64,000 nucleotides of DNA from an uncultured Tolumonas sp. Lineage in GTDB: Bacteria > Pseudomonadota > Gammaproteobacteria > Enterobacterales > Aeromonadaceae. Location: NCBI RefSeq assembly GCF_963676665.1, contig NZ_OY781378.1:558001-622000 (forward strand), written 5' to 3'. The translations under genes were made by a program, and so were the position numbers. Positions 55,239-63,881 of the stretch are shown one piece after another. Position 1 is the first letter of the stretch. Each line of letters starts with the position of its first letter. The notes under the pieces are model-generated. The model was not told where the DNA came from and ran no database searches. It was given only the letters and a program-made list of their open reading frames with translations.

Positions 55239-56882
55239 TTAATCAAATATCTTGGTGAGTTGCGCCAGCGTTTTTACTTGTGCATTGACTCTTTCCATAT
55301 CGGAACGAGTGCTCTTAATCACTGAATTCAAAGCTAAAAAATCAGATATACCTTGCTGATCGGCTTCTGTTAAAACAGCATTTTTCCCGATATATTCCAA
55401 TCGTTGACCAATATTTATAATGTCACGTTCGATGTCATCTAACTGAGGTATCACATCGGGCATCTGCGCACGGTAATGCTCGTGTTTTAAAATCACTTCT
55501 TTGCGGATCTTATTCAAGATATCCATCTTTTTGATTTGTCGTTGTAAGCCATAATTTTGAAATTGCGCATACAAAATGGGAAACAGATCGACCGACTCAT
55601 CTGAAAAATGCACATCACTGTTTTCCAGTTGGAAGAAAAACAATGCGGTCAGTGTCTGATTGATATTCACCCCATACAGCTCACCAAACGTTGAAAACCC
55701 AGCGGTCGGGATCGCATCAAAACTGTGTACCTGAGCTAGGCTTTGCTGATTGTGCAGGCGACGTAAAATACAGTCGTTTAAGATACCGCCGACGGGCTTA
55801 GCGTGTGGTTTTGTTGCCATAAACTCACGGAAATCCTGTTCGGTACGTTGGACTAAATCTTGTCGTTTAACCAGAAACAGTAACTCACCCATCGACAAGT
55901 CGCAGAAAAAAGAGACCCGATCATTTTCAAAATCAAAGCCGGCAATACTGCGAATAAACAGCTGACCTTCGATCTCAATGGCAAAGCTGTAATCTTCCAG
56001 CTGACGCTCTAAATCATGGTTATTACTGACGCGGAAATGTTTCTTCAACGCATCAATGAATGAAATAACATGATGATCATCTGTCAACACGGATTTGACC
56101 CAACGTTGTTCCTGTGAGGCTTCGGTGATCAAAAAAGAGACATCCTCTTTTTCAAAATTATGCGAAGTAAAAATGGCATAACGATAGGCTGGATTAATCT
56201 TCATAAACGCAATCACAGCATGCCCTTGCCGGATCTGCTTGCCGTCATAAATATAGGTATTTTTAAAATCGAGTTTGCCACCCGCTGAGCCGCCAATAAA
56301 ATGACAAGGAAAATGACGGCTGCTGTAAACCGCTTCGCTGAAAAAAGACTCTGAGGCACTCAAACCATCCAGGAAGGTTAGGGCAACGGTATCATGATGT
56401 TTGATGGGAAATGGAATAGAGAGACGTGCCAGTGATTGCGCAATCCGTTGTACGCGATCGTGATGTGATACGCTGATCTCGCCGCGTTTTAGATCTTCAT
56501 TATTCAACGCCACACTGGTGATCATCACTTGTTGCAGTAATCGTTGATCAAATGCCTGTACGACAATGGTATTCCAGCTACTACCGGTATCACAATAGAG
56601 AGAAGAAGCCGTATCCGGCTGGTGGCATAACTCCCCCGCGGTGGTGGTAGCCAATAACTGGCATTTAGGCGCACGGTTGCTCAGATATTGTTTCAGCGTC
56701 TGGCAACACTGATTAAAATCGATATGTGGACTGATATATGCCACTAAGAGCGCAGGCTCAGCGCCTTTGGGTAACCACTCCTGCAGATCTTGTAACAACT
56801 TCTGTGCAGCAGAGCGTAAGACATGGACAACGGGTTGATTATTGGCGGTTTCTGCAACTTTTTTTCCAAAAAATGAAAACAT
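55239..56882 (-). CDS. FIST-domain sensory protein
   Basis: A 547-residue soluble protein. Residues ~20-240 match the FIST N domain (LLVAYISPHIDFNQCCQTL, LLATTTAGELC, HFIGGSAGGKLDFKNTYIYDG) and ~250-395 the FIST C domain (HAKPVGGILNDCILRR ends it). These are ligand-sensing modules thought to bind small molecules such as amino acids. Residues ~430-547 are helical and coiled-coil-like, with no kinase, GGDEF or methyl-accepting domain. It would have to signal through a partner. AGGA lies eight bases before the ATG. It is a single gene between proA and hpt. Confidence 0.82.
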   Translation of the reverse strand: MFSFFGKKVAETANNQPVVHVLRSAAQKLLQDLQEWLPKGAEPALLVAYISPHIDFNQCCQTLKQYLSNRAPKCQLLATTTAGELCHQPDTASSLYCDTGSSWNTIVVQAFDQRLLQQVMITSVALNNEDLKRGEISVSHHDRVQRIAQSLARLSIPFPIKHHDTVALTFLDGLSASESFFSEAVYSSRHFPCHFIGGSAGGKLDFKNTYIYDGKQIRQGHAVIAFMKINPAYRYAIFTSHNFEKEDVSFLITEASQEQRWVKSVLTDDHHVISFIDALKKHFRVSNNHDLERQLEDYSFAIEIEGQLFIRSIAGFDFENDRVSFFCDLSMGELLFLVKRQDLVQRTEQDFREFMATKPHAKPVGGILNDCILRRLHNQQSLAQVHSFDAIPTAGFSTFGELYGVNINQTLTALFFFQLENSDVHFSDESVDLFPILYAQFQNYGLQRQIKKMDILNKIRKEVILKHEHYRAQMPDVIPQLDDIERDIINIGQRLEYIGKNAVLTEADQQGISDFLALNSVIKSTRSDMERVNAQVKTLAQLTKIFD

Positions 56883-57069
56883 AGGTGCGTCCTAATTAAT
56901 CGATTCAGCTTTGGCGCTCATTGCGGCTAACTGAATATGTATATAAGTTGTTATTGTTATACCCATTATTTATAGAACAGTTCTGACGACACCGATGTGC
57001 TATTGCTCGGAATAATCAAAACTAATAAATGATCCTGCTGCAAAGACGATTTCCCAACTATAAAAAGGC

Positions 57070-57075
57070 TATAAT
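57070..57075 (+). promoter_or_regulatory. probable -10 element of hpt
   Basis: TATAAT, followed by a GCGCG-rich discriminator, 73 bp before the hpt start. The -35 region (CGATTT at 17-bp spacing) is weak. Confidence 0.5.
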
Positions 57076-57147
57076 GCGCGATTACCACATTTTCTTTTTA
57101 AGATGCGGGATAACCCGCAACCAAACTCAGACAGGTAGATAGTCGTT

Positions 57148-57681
57148 ATGATGAAACACAAAATTGATGTGATGATCTCGGAAGAAGATGTTCAGGCCAA
57201 AGTGGCTGAACTGGGGCGTCAGATCACCGCACATTATCAGGGAACCTCTGAGCTGGTTCTGGTTGGTTTATTACGCGGTTCTTGTTTGTTTTTGGCTGAT
57301 CTGAGCCGTCATATTGATTTGCCGGTGAGCCTCGATTTCATGACCGCATCCAGTTACGGCAACAGTACGACAACTTCTCGCGAAGTGCGGGTGCTGAAAG
57401 ATCTGGACGATGAAATCAAAGGCAAAGATGTGTTGATCGTGGAAGACATCATCGACAGCGGTTTTACGTTAAGCAAAATCCGCGACATCATCGGTTTGCG
57501 TGAACCCAAATCACTGGCGATTTGTACGCTGCTGAATAAACCGGCGCGTCGTGAAGTGCAAGTGCCGGTCGAGTGGACAGGCTTTACTATCCCGGATGAA
57601 TTTGTGGTGGGTTACGGCATCGATTACGCCCAGCTGTATCGCAATCTGCGTTTTATCGGCAAGGTGATCCCGCAGGAATAA
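57148..57681 (+). CDS. hpt: hypoxanthine phosphoribosyltransferase
   Basis: A 177-residue type I phosphoribosyltransferase that salvages hypoxanthine and guanine. The PRPP loop is [44 protein letters not shown] and [18 protein letters not shown] follow E. coli Hpt closely. Tandem ATGs occur at 57148 and 57151; homology favours the second (MKHKIDVMI), and the Shine-Dalgarno is too weak to decide. In E. coli hpt is followed by can and yadGH; here the sucrose locus occupies that space. Confidence 0.95.
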   Translation: MMKHKIDVMISEEDVQAKVAELGRQITAHYQGTSELVLVGLLRGSCLFLADLSRHIDLPVSLDFMTASSYGNSTTTSREVRVLKDLDDEIKGKDVLIVEDIIDSGFTLSKIRDIIGLREPKSLAICTLLNKPARREVQVPVEWTGFTIPDEFVVGYGIDYAQLYRNLRFIGKVIPQE

Positions 57682-57720
57682 ACCTGAGTTGGTTAAGTGA
57701 TTAGCGGAATTACAGACATC

Positions 57721-57744
57721 AAAGCCACCGTACGCGGTGGCTTT
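57721..57744. terminator. bidirectional terminator between hpt and scrR
   Basis: AAAGCCACCG, a TACG loop and CGGTGGCTTT form a perfect 10-bp stem between the convergent genes. It abuts the scrR stop codon. Confidence 0.88.
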
Positions 57745-57745
57745 G

Positions 57746-58804
57746 TTATTTACGCGGGAAATTGGCGGCCATCAGTTTGCTTAAACGACGTGATTCAGGA
57801 TGGCGCCAGCGAATACGGGCTGGGATCGTTTGGTTTACCGGCGATGTCAGCGGTTTGTCTTCCATCAAGGCCATTAGCATAGTGAAGGCATTGAAGGCGA
57901 GGGCGGTATAGTCCTGTGCGATGCTGTCGATATGCAGTGGCATAAAATCCAGCAATTCGTGATCATCAAAACTGGCCAGCTGTAAGCCCTGCTGCATTTC
58001 CGGGTTTTGATTCAGATATTGCAGCACACCTTCCAGCAGCGAAAATGAAGCAGTAAACAACGCTTTGGGTGGACGCCCTAACTCGTTGCAAACCTCTTCC
58101 ATCATGTCGTAACCGGAGTAGGAGAGATAATTGCGCTGTCGTATCCATTCTGGGCGCACAATCACCTGTGCCTGTTGCAAGCCCTGTTTATAGCCGGTCA
58201 GCCGTTGTTTGCTTGGTGTCAGGCTTGGCTCACCACCAAAGTAGTACACTTCCTCCGGCGATTGGGTGCCCAATACCTGGATCAGGTTGGCGGTAGCCGT
58301 AGTGGCATCGGTCATGATCAGCGGCAAGCTGGAGTCACCAATCTGACGACCGAGCTGTACCACCGGAACATAACTGTGGATCTTGCTATATGCTTCATCG
58401 CTGGTATTGCTGGAGATCACAATAAGACCATCAACCTGACGTTGCAGCAGATTATTAACCACCACACGCTCTTGCTCTGGATCTTCGTCTGAACACGCGA
58501 TGATGATCTGAATACCGGCATTCCGAAACAACGATTCCAGCTCTTTAGCCAGACTAGCGTTGGTAAACTGGGTAAGGAAAGGAAGCACTAAACCAATCGT
58601 GTGGCTGCGTGACGAGCGTAATGCACGAGCATGAAAACTAGGTTGATAGCGGTGTTCTTCGGCAATTGCCAGTATGCGTTGCTGGGTATCTTCCGATACC
58701 CGATATTCATCGCCTTTACCATTCAATACCAGACTGGCGGTCGCCTTAGAGACGCCCGCGAGTTCTGCGATATTGCTGATAGTAATACGGTTTGGTTGTT
58801 TCAC
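57746..58804 (-). CDS. scrR: sucrose operon repressor (LacI family)
   Basis: A 352-residue LacI-family repressor. The HTH (ISNIAELAGVSKATASLVLNGKGDEYRVSE) is typical of ScrR and FruR-like members, followed by RSHTIGLVLPFLTQFTN and an effector domain with LASFDDHELLDFMPLHIDSI. The GTG at 58804 is preferred because the protein then starts KQPNRITISNIAEL as in relatives and GGA lies six bases upstream. An ATG at 58846 would overlap scrB and add 14 residues. As the last gene after scrA and scrB it should be autoregulated, with fructose or fructose-1-phosphate the likely inducer by analogy. Confidence 0.88.
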   Translation of the reverse strand: MKQPNRITISNIAELAGVSKATASLVLNGKGDEYRVSEDTQQRILAIAEEHRYQPSFHARALRSSRSHTIGLVLPFLTQFTNASLAKELESLFRNAGIQIIIACSDEDPEQERVVVNNLLQRQVDGLIVISSNTSDEAYSKIHSYVPVVQLGRQIGDSSLPLIMTDATTATANLIQVLGTQSPEEVYYFGGEPSLTPSKQRLTGYKQGLQQAQVIVRPEWIRQRNYLSYSGYDMMEEVCNELGRPPKALFTASFSLLEGVLQYLNQNPEMQQGLQLASFDDHELLDFMPLHIDSIAQDYTALAFNAFTMLMALMEDKPLTSPVNQTIPARIRWRHPESRRLSKLMAANFPRK

Positions 58805-58830
58805 GTCAGATCCGATGGCAGGTAACTTTT

Positions 58831-60246
58831 TTATTCTATCACGCATGCTGACAACAACCAGTGATGAATTGAGAGTGTACCTGTCCCGGCAAAGTGTAAA
58901 CTTTTTTGGATTGGATCTGGGAAATAACGTGCGGTCATGCACGCTTCACCATTATTGATAAATAACTCCAGTGCAGAGCTATCAAGCAACACCTGCAATG
59001 ATTGTAATTTACCAAACCAGTAACGCGATTCTGTTTCTTGTGTACGCCAGTTCAAACGGGTCAGTATCAGGCACTCACCATCCCAGTTCAGGCTGGCATT
59101 ATCGCGTAACGATAATGAGAATGGTCCATTGACATCCAGCAACAATTCGGCAGAAACACCATCAAATAATGGCGCTTCACTGGCATTGCCTTGCCATGTT
59201 GTACCTGCACCTTGCCGCAGCTGTTGCAATTCTTCGGCAGGCTGTTGATATAACTGACCATTACGGAAGAACAGTTCGCGCGGGCAGGTCATACAATCAA
59301 CCCAACCAGATTTCACTGTCGGTTGTGCCAACTCATTATCGTCAGGCATGCCTAACCAGCCAAACATCAAGCGACGGCCATCGGCAGTCTCAGTGGTTTG
59401 TGGCGCATAAAACTCAAAGCCCAGATCCAGCTCATGAAATTCACCATGTGGGAATCTACCTTGCTGATAATCGAGTTCACCGACGAAATAACCGCATTGA
59501 TATAAATTCAGATAACTGTATTGTTCTGCGGCCAAGCCTTGCGGGCAACATAGCAATATATCGTGGCCATCCAGATGAAACAGATCCGGGCATTCCCACA
59601 TATAACCAAATTCTTTCAGGCCATTAAGATGGGTGCCGGCAATTTCACTGATCAATTGCCACTGTTGCAGGTCACTGCTGCGATAAAACAGCACCTTACC
59701 TTTGATCTCTGGTGTTTGTGCCGCTAACACCATGTACCACAAGCCATCGTGTTGCCACACTTTCGGGTCACGCACATGACCGGTATAACCTTCTGGCAGT
59801 GGAATCACCGGCCCTAGTTTTTGGTAGGTACCATCAGGCAGTTCTTCTGCCAGACACTGATTGGCTGTTCTGGAACCATCGGCATATTTCACATTACCGG
59901 TGTAGAGCAGCGTGATTTTGTCATTGTTTAATACGGCTGAGCCGGAATAACAACCGCTGATCTCATACTCTTCCGTTGGCAGCAGTGCGACAGGTTCATG
60001 ACGCCAATGTACCAAATCAACAGAACTCCAGTGGCCCCACCATTTAGCGCCATGGCGGCAAGCGAGGGGGTTCCATTGATAGAACAGGTGGTAACGATCA
60101 TGGGCTTGAATAAAACCGTTTGGATCATTCAACAAGCCCACTGTTGGTGCCAGATGCCAGTGCGGACGATATGGGTCACTGGCTGCAATAAGTTGCCCGG
60201 TCATTAACGACCGGGCGAGTTGTTTCAGTAAAGAAACTTCAGACAT
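58831..60246 (-). CDS. scrB: sucrose-6-phosphate hydrolase (GH32)
   Basis: A 471-residue glycoside hydrolase family 32 enzyme that splits sucrose-6-phosphate into glucose-6-phosphate and fructose. The three catalytic motifs are visible: GLLNDPNGF with the nucleophile Asp, VRDPKVW, and WECPDLF with the acid/base Glu. A beta-sandwich domain follows the five-bladed propeller. Its ATG overlaps the scrA stop (TAATG), so translation is coupled to the transporter. It has no signal peptide and is cytoplasmic, as needed for PTS-delivered substrate. Confidence 0.95.
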   Translation of the reverse strand: MSEVSLLKQLARSLMTGQLIAASDPYRPHWHLAPTVGLLNDPNGFIQAHDRYHLFYQWNPLACRHGAKWWGHWSSVDLVHWRHEPVALLPTEEYEISGCYSGSAVLNNDKITLLYTGNVKYADGSRTANQCLAEELPDGTYQKLGPVIPLPEGYTGHVRDPKVWQHDGLWYMVLAAQTPEIKGKVLFYRSSDLQQWQLISEIAGTHLNGLKEFGYMWECPDLFHLDGHDILLCCPQGLAAEQYSYLNLYQCGYFVGELDYQQGRFPHGEFHELDLGFEFYAPQTTETADGRRLMFGWLGMPDDNELAQPTVKSGWVDCMTCPRELFFRNGQLYQQPAEELQQLRQGAGTTWQGNASEAPLFDGVSAELLLDVNGPFSLSLRDNASLNWDGECLILTRLNWRTQETESRYWFGKLQSLQVLLDSSALELFINNGEACMTARYFPDPIQKSLHFAGTGTLSIHHWLLSACVIE

Positions 60247-61616
60247 TATTCAGCGTCCGTGTTGTAACGCAATACAGTGGCGATAGCGAAGGCGGCACCG
60301 AAAGCGATAACCATACCAATCAAATAGTTCAGAACAGAGCTGGATTGTACAATCGCGATACCAGGGATACCGGTCAGGCCTACCGCAGTCATACCGACTT
60401 TGCTGGCTACTACCCAAGCACCACCCAGTGCGCCACCCGCCAGTGCTGCCAGGAATGGCTTCACAAAGCGCAGGTTAATACCGAAGATAGCCGCTTCAGT
60501 GATACCCAACAGACAAGAGACACCGGCTGGGATAGCAATTGATTTGATACGAGCATCTTTGGTTTTGAAATATACCGCCAGACAAGCACCACCTTGCGCC
60601 ACGTTCGCCATTGCCCAGATTGGCAACAGGAAGTTTACACCCACGCTCTTATCGGCCAGCAGACCCAGCTCAATGGCATGGAAGCTGTGGTGAATACCGG
60701 TGATAACGATGGCTGAGTAAGTACCGCCGAATAACAGACCAGCTAACCAGCCCGCATGTTCATACAAATTTGTCAGAACAAAGGTAATACCTTCACCCAA
60801 ACCACGACCCGCAGGGCCAATGAACAGCAGAGATACGAAGCCAGTGATCACGACAGTCAAAAATGGTGTCAGAATGAGATCCAATGCATCTGGGATCACG
60901 CGACGCAGTTGCTTTTCCAGATGGCTCATGAACCAGACCGCGATCAAGACCGGGAAAACCGTGCCCTGATAACCGATCATCGCAACGTCTATGCCCATGA
61001 AATTCATGGTTTTGAAGCCACTACCGACCGTCCAGGCATTGGTGAGTGCCGGATGGGTTAAGATCCCGCCCAGCGTTGCACCCAAATAAGGGTTACCACC
61101 AAACTCGCGTGCTGCAGTGAAACCGATTAGTATCGGCAGAATAATAAAGGCTGCAGAGCTGAACATATCCAGCATGATGAAAATGGCGCTGTCAGGGTTA
61201 GCCCAGCCGTAAGTACGTACCAGACCCAAAGTCCCCATCAGCAGACCTGATGCGACGATGGCAGGAATAATAGGTACAAAGATGTTCGACAGGGTGCGAG
61301 CAGCGCGCTGCACGATATTCAGTTTTTGTGTCGCCAGCTTTTTAACTTCACCTTCGCTGGATTCATTAATGCCTGCTACCGCCGTAAACGCGGCATAGAC
61401 TTTGTTCACTATACCAGTACCAAAAATGATCTGGATTTGCCCCGCGTTACTGAAACAACCTTTCACGCCATCCACTTGTTCAATGGCATTTTTATTAATT
61501 TTGTTATCATCCTGCAAAACCAAACGCAAACGAGTTGCGCAGTGGGCTGCACTGACGATATTCTCTTTACCGCCCAGTAGTGGGATCAGTTCATTTGCTA
61601 CAGAAGTTACATTCAT
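60246..61616 (-). CDS. scrA: sucrose-specific PTS enzyme IIBC
   Basis: A 456-residue PTS permease. The EIIB domain (residues ~1-85) carries the phosphorylated Cys26 in SAAHCATRLRL. The EIIC domain (~105-456) has about ten hydrophobic helices, with the family's GITEAAIFGINLRFVKPF and GTYSAIVITGIHHSFHAIELGL. There is no EIIA domain, so it must use the glucose EIIA encoded elsewhere, as other ScrA proteins do. GAGGA precedes the ATG. It is the first gene of scrA-scrB-scrR, downstream of a duplicated operator. Confidence 0.93.
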   Translation of the reverse strand: MNVTSVANELIPLLGGKENIVSAAHCATRLRLVLQDDNKINKNAIEQVDGVKGCFSNAGQIQIIFGTGIVNKVYAAFTAVAGINESSEGEVKKLATQKLNIVQRAARTLSNIFVPIIPAIVASGLLMGTLGLVRTYGWANPDSAIFIMLDMFSSAAFIILPILIGFTAAREFGGNPYLGATLGGILTHPALTNAWTVGSGFKTMNFMGIDVAMIGYQGTVFPVLIAVWFMSHLEKQLRRVIPDALDLILTPFLTVVITGFVSLLFIGPAGRGLGEGITFVLTNLYEHAGWLAGLLFGGTYSAIVITGIHHSFHAIELGLLADKSVGVNFLLPIWAMANVAQGGACLAVYFKTKDARIKSIAIPAGVSCLLGITEAAIFGINLRFVKPFLAALAGGALGGAWVVASKVGMTAVGLTGIPGIAIVQSSSVLNYLIGMVIAFGAAFAIATVLRYNTDAE

Positions 61617-61634
61617 GATTTTCCTCTTTGGATG

Positions 61635-61644
61635 TAACCGGTTA
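61635..61644. promoter_or_regulatory. possible third ScrR site near the scrA start
   Basis: TAACCGGTTA is a perfect 10-bp palindrome 18 bp before scrA. Its CCGGTT centre resembles the two upstream boxes. A repressor here would lie between promoter and ribosome-binding site. Confidence 0.45.
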
Positions 61645-61930
61645 AATGAGATAGCGGGGGCTCAAGCCGTGATCTCATCAACCGATGCTGTTTCACAACA
61701 GCGTGGGTTGTACGTGCTGCCCTGTCTGCTTTACTTGGGGTGAACCAGACCGGGACGCACACTCTCTCATCATTAATCACTACCGTTACGTCATGCCGTT
61801 TTGCAGCATGTAGTGTGTTTGTTCTTTACCAGTTATTTATCCGCTGAGTGTGTCTTAGCTCTTAGCTCAACGAAATTTCATTTTCTTTTACAGTATACAA
61901 ATAGTGTTTTACTGTTCTGTAATTAGTTTA

Positions 61931-61975
61931 CTAAAACGGTTTAGCAAAACAACTAAACAAGCTAAAACGGTTTAG
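61931..61975. promoter_or_regulatory. duplicated ScrR operator
   Basis: CTAAAACGGTTTAG occurs twice exactly, at 61931-61944 and 61962-61975. Each is a 14-bp near-palindrome with a CG centre, typical of LacI-family sites. Their centres are 31 bp apart, close to three helical turns, placing them on the same face of the DNA. Confidence 0.75.
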
Positions 61976-62072
61976 CAATTGCGATCAATCTAACAAAAAT
62001 TGTGGATTCCTTAAGCAATAAGGCGTCTTTTGATGCCATCTTTGTTATTAGCTGGAATGATCCAGATCAGGT

Positions 62073-62078
62073 TATAAT
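62073..62078 (+). promoter_or_regulatory. probable -10 element of yadG
   Basis: TATAAT 52 bp before the yadG start. The -35 region is weak. Confidence 0.45.
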
Positions 62079-62130
62079 CCGTTATCTGCCTTGTGCATTA
62101 CCGCTCTCTAATATGAAGAACTCTGACACT

Positions 62131-63048
62131 ATGCTTGCTCTCGATATTCAGCAATTACGCAAAACCTATCAGGGAGGCGTCGAAGCCCTGAAAGGGATCG
62201 ATCTCGCGGTTGAAGAAGGGGATTTTTACGCCCTGCTTGGCCCGAATGGCGCTGGTAAATCGACCACTATTGGTATTATCAGCTCGCTGGTGAATAAATC
62301 CGCCGGCTCGGTCAAAGTCTTTGGTTATGACATTGATACGCAACTGGAACAGGCAAAAGCGCAAATTGGTTTAGTGCCGCAAGAATTTAACTTCAGCCAG
62401 TTTGAGAAAGTCGAACAGATCGTGGTGCAACAAGCCGGATTTTATGGTGTGCCGCGTAAGGTAGCCGAAGAACGGGCTGAGAAATATCTGACCCAGCTCG
62501 ATCTGTGGGAAAAACGCGATAAACAGGCACGCACGCTCTCGGGCGGTATGAAACGTCGTCTGATGATTGCCCGTGCGCTGATGCATGAGCCGAAATTACT
62601 GATCCTCGATGAACCGACTGCGGGGGTGGATATCGAGATCCGCCGTTCGATGTGGCAGTTTCTGCAAAATCTCAATGCCGAGGGCGTCACCATCATTCTG
62701 ACGACCCATTATCTGGAAGAAGCCGAAATGCTGTGCCGTAATATCGGCATCATCGACAAAGGTCGTATCGTGGAAAACACCAGCATGCGTAATTTACTCA
62801 GTAAATTACAGGTGGAGACCTTCTTGCTGGATTTAGATCGTCCGGCTGCCAATGTTCAGCTGGCGGGTTTTAAATCTCATCCGGCGGGGGAATTAAGTCT
62901 GGAAGTTGAAATTCAGAAAAGTGACGGCCTGAATGGCGTGTTTGAGCAGTTGAACAACCAAAACGTCAAAGTGCTGAGTATGCGTAATAAAGCCAACCGG
63001 CTGGAAGAGTTGTTTGTTTCATTAGTAGAAAAAGGACGTCAGGCATGA
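62131..63048 (+). CDS. yadG: ABC transporter ATP-binding protein YadG
   Basis: A 305-residue ABC ATPase (E. coli YadG 308). Walker A is GPNGAGKST, the signature LSGGMKRRLMIARAL, Walker B LLILDEPTAG, with the switch His in TTHYLEEAEML. With YadH it forms an ABC-2-type exporter of unknown substrate. The ATG at 62131 starts MLALDIQQLRKTY, aligning with E. coli; an ATG at 62113 would add six residues, and neither has a strong Shine-Dalgarno. The open frame back to 62002 shows no similarity and crosses the -10. It overlaps yadH by four bases. Confidence 0.93.
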   Translation: MLALDIQQLRKTYQGGVEALKGIDLAVEEGDFYALLGPNGAGKSTTIGIISSLVNKSAGSVKVFGYDIDTQLEQAKAQIGLVPQEFNFSQFEKVEQIVVQQAGFYGVPRKVAEERAEKYLTQLDLWEKRDKQARTLSGGMKRRLMIARALMHEPKLLILDEPTAGVDIEIRRSMWQFLQNLNAEGVTIILTTHYLEEAEMLCRNIGIIDKGRIVENTSMRNLLSKLQVETFLLDLDRPAANVQLAGFKSHPAGELSLEVEIQKSDGLNGVFEQLNNQNVKVLSMRNKANRLEELFVSLVEKGRQA

Positions 63049-63818
63049 ATAGCGCCGTTTACTGGATTGCCTTCCAGAGCTTGGTTCGTAAAGAAATTAA
63101 CCGTTTTACCCGTATTTGGGTTCAAACCTTAGTGCCGCCGGCGATCACCATGACACTCTATTTTGTCATTTTCGGTAATCTGATCGGCAGCCGGATTGGT
63201 GATATGCATGGTGTGACTTACATGCAGTTTATTGTGCCGGGTCTGATCATGATGTCGGTGATCACCAATTCTTACTCGAATGTCTCTTCATCCTTTTACA
63301 GTGCCAAGTTCCAGCGCAATATCGAAGAGCTGTTGGTGGCCCCGGTGCCGAATTATCTGATCATCTGGGGTTTTGTCGCCGGTGGTGTGGCGCGTGGTCT
63401 GTGTGTCGGTGCGATTGTCACGGCGGTGTCGTTATTTTTTGTGCCGTTTCATGTGCATGATCCGGTCAGCGTATTCATCATGTTAGTGCTGACGGCGATT
63501 TTATTTTCGCTGGGCGGGTTGTTGAATGCGATTTTTGCGAAGAGTTTTGATGATATCAGCATCATTCCGACATTTGTGCTGACACCGCTGACTTATCTGG
63601 GTGGCGTATTTTATTCCATTCAATTATTACCCCCATTCTGGCAGGCTGCTTCGCATGTAAACCCGATCATTTATATGATCAACGGGTTCCGTTACGGCTT
63701 TATCGGCATCTCTGATGTACCGATGTGGACATCCTATCTGGTGGTCTCGCTGTTCATTCTGGCGCTGTATACCACTTGCTGGTGGCTGGTGAAGAAAGGC
63801 ACGGGCTTACGTCATTAA
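63045..63818 (+). CDS. yadH: ABC-2 type transporter permease YadH
   Basis: A 257-residue permease with six hydrophobic helices, matching E. coli YadH (256) in length. The ABC-2 features MQFIVPGLIMMSVITNSYSNVSSSFYSAKFQRNIEEL and TFVLTPLTYLGGVFYSIQLLP are present. It pairs with YadG to export an unknown substrate. Its ATG lies within the yadG stop (ATGA overlap), with AGGA nine bases upstream. A strong terminator follows. Confidence 0.93.
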   Translation: MNSAVYWIAFQSLVRKEINRFTRIWVQTLVPPAITMTLYFVIFGNLIGSRIGDMHGVTYMQFIVPGLIMMSVITNSYSNVSSSFYSAKFQRNIEELLVAPVPNYLIIWGFVAGGVARGLCVGAIVTAVSLFFVPFHVHDPVSVFIMLVLTAILFSLGGLLNAIFAKSFDDISIIPTFVLTPLTYLGGVFYSIQLLPPFWQAASHVNPIIYMINGFRYGFIGISDVPMWTSYLVVSLFILALYTTCWWLVKKGTGLRH

Positions 63819-63834
63819 TCAATGTGCCAGAAAC

Positions 63835-63862
63835 AAAAAAGCCTCCTTGCGGAGGCTTTTTT
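63835..63862. terminator. bidirectional terminator between yadH and prs
   Basis: AAAAAAGCCTCC, a TTGC loop and GGAGGCTTTTTT: a perfect 12-bp stem with A and T tracts. Confidence 0.92.
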
Positions 63863-63881
63863 ATACTCTGTAAAATCTGAA

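Larger units (their letters stand above)
61617..62130. other. 514-bp divergent regulatory region between scrA and yadG
   Basis: This gap holds the scrA leader with a 10-bp palindrome (61635-61644), two identical 14-bp operator boxes (61931-61975) and the yadG -10 (62073-62078). The stretch 61650-61920 has no gene or repeat that I recognise. It is AT-rich beyond 61840. Confidence 0.75.

Noticed and set aside
62002-62130. 43-residue extension of YadG
   Set aside because: The extension crosses the TATAAT promoter element and shows no similarity to the family N-terminus.
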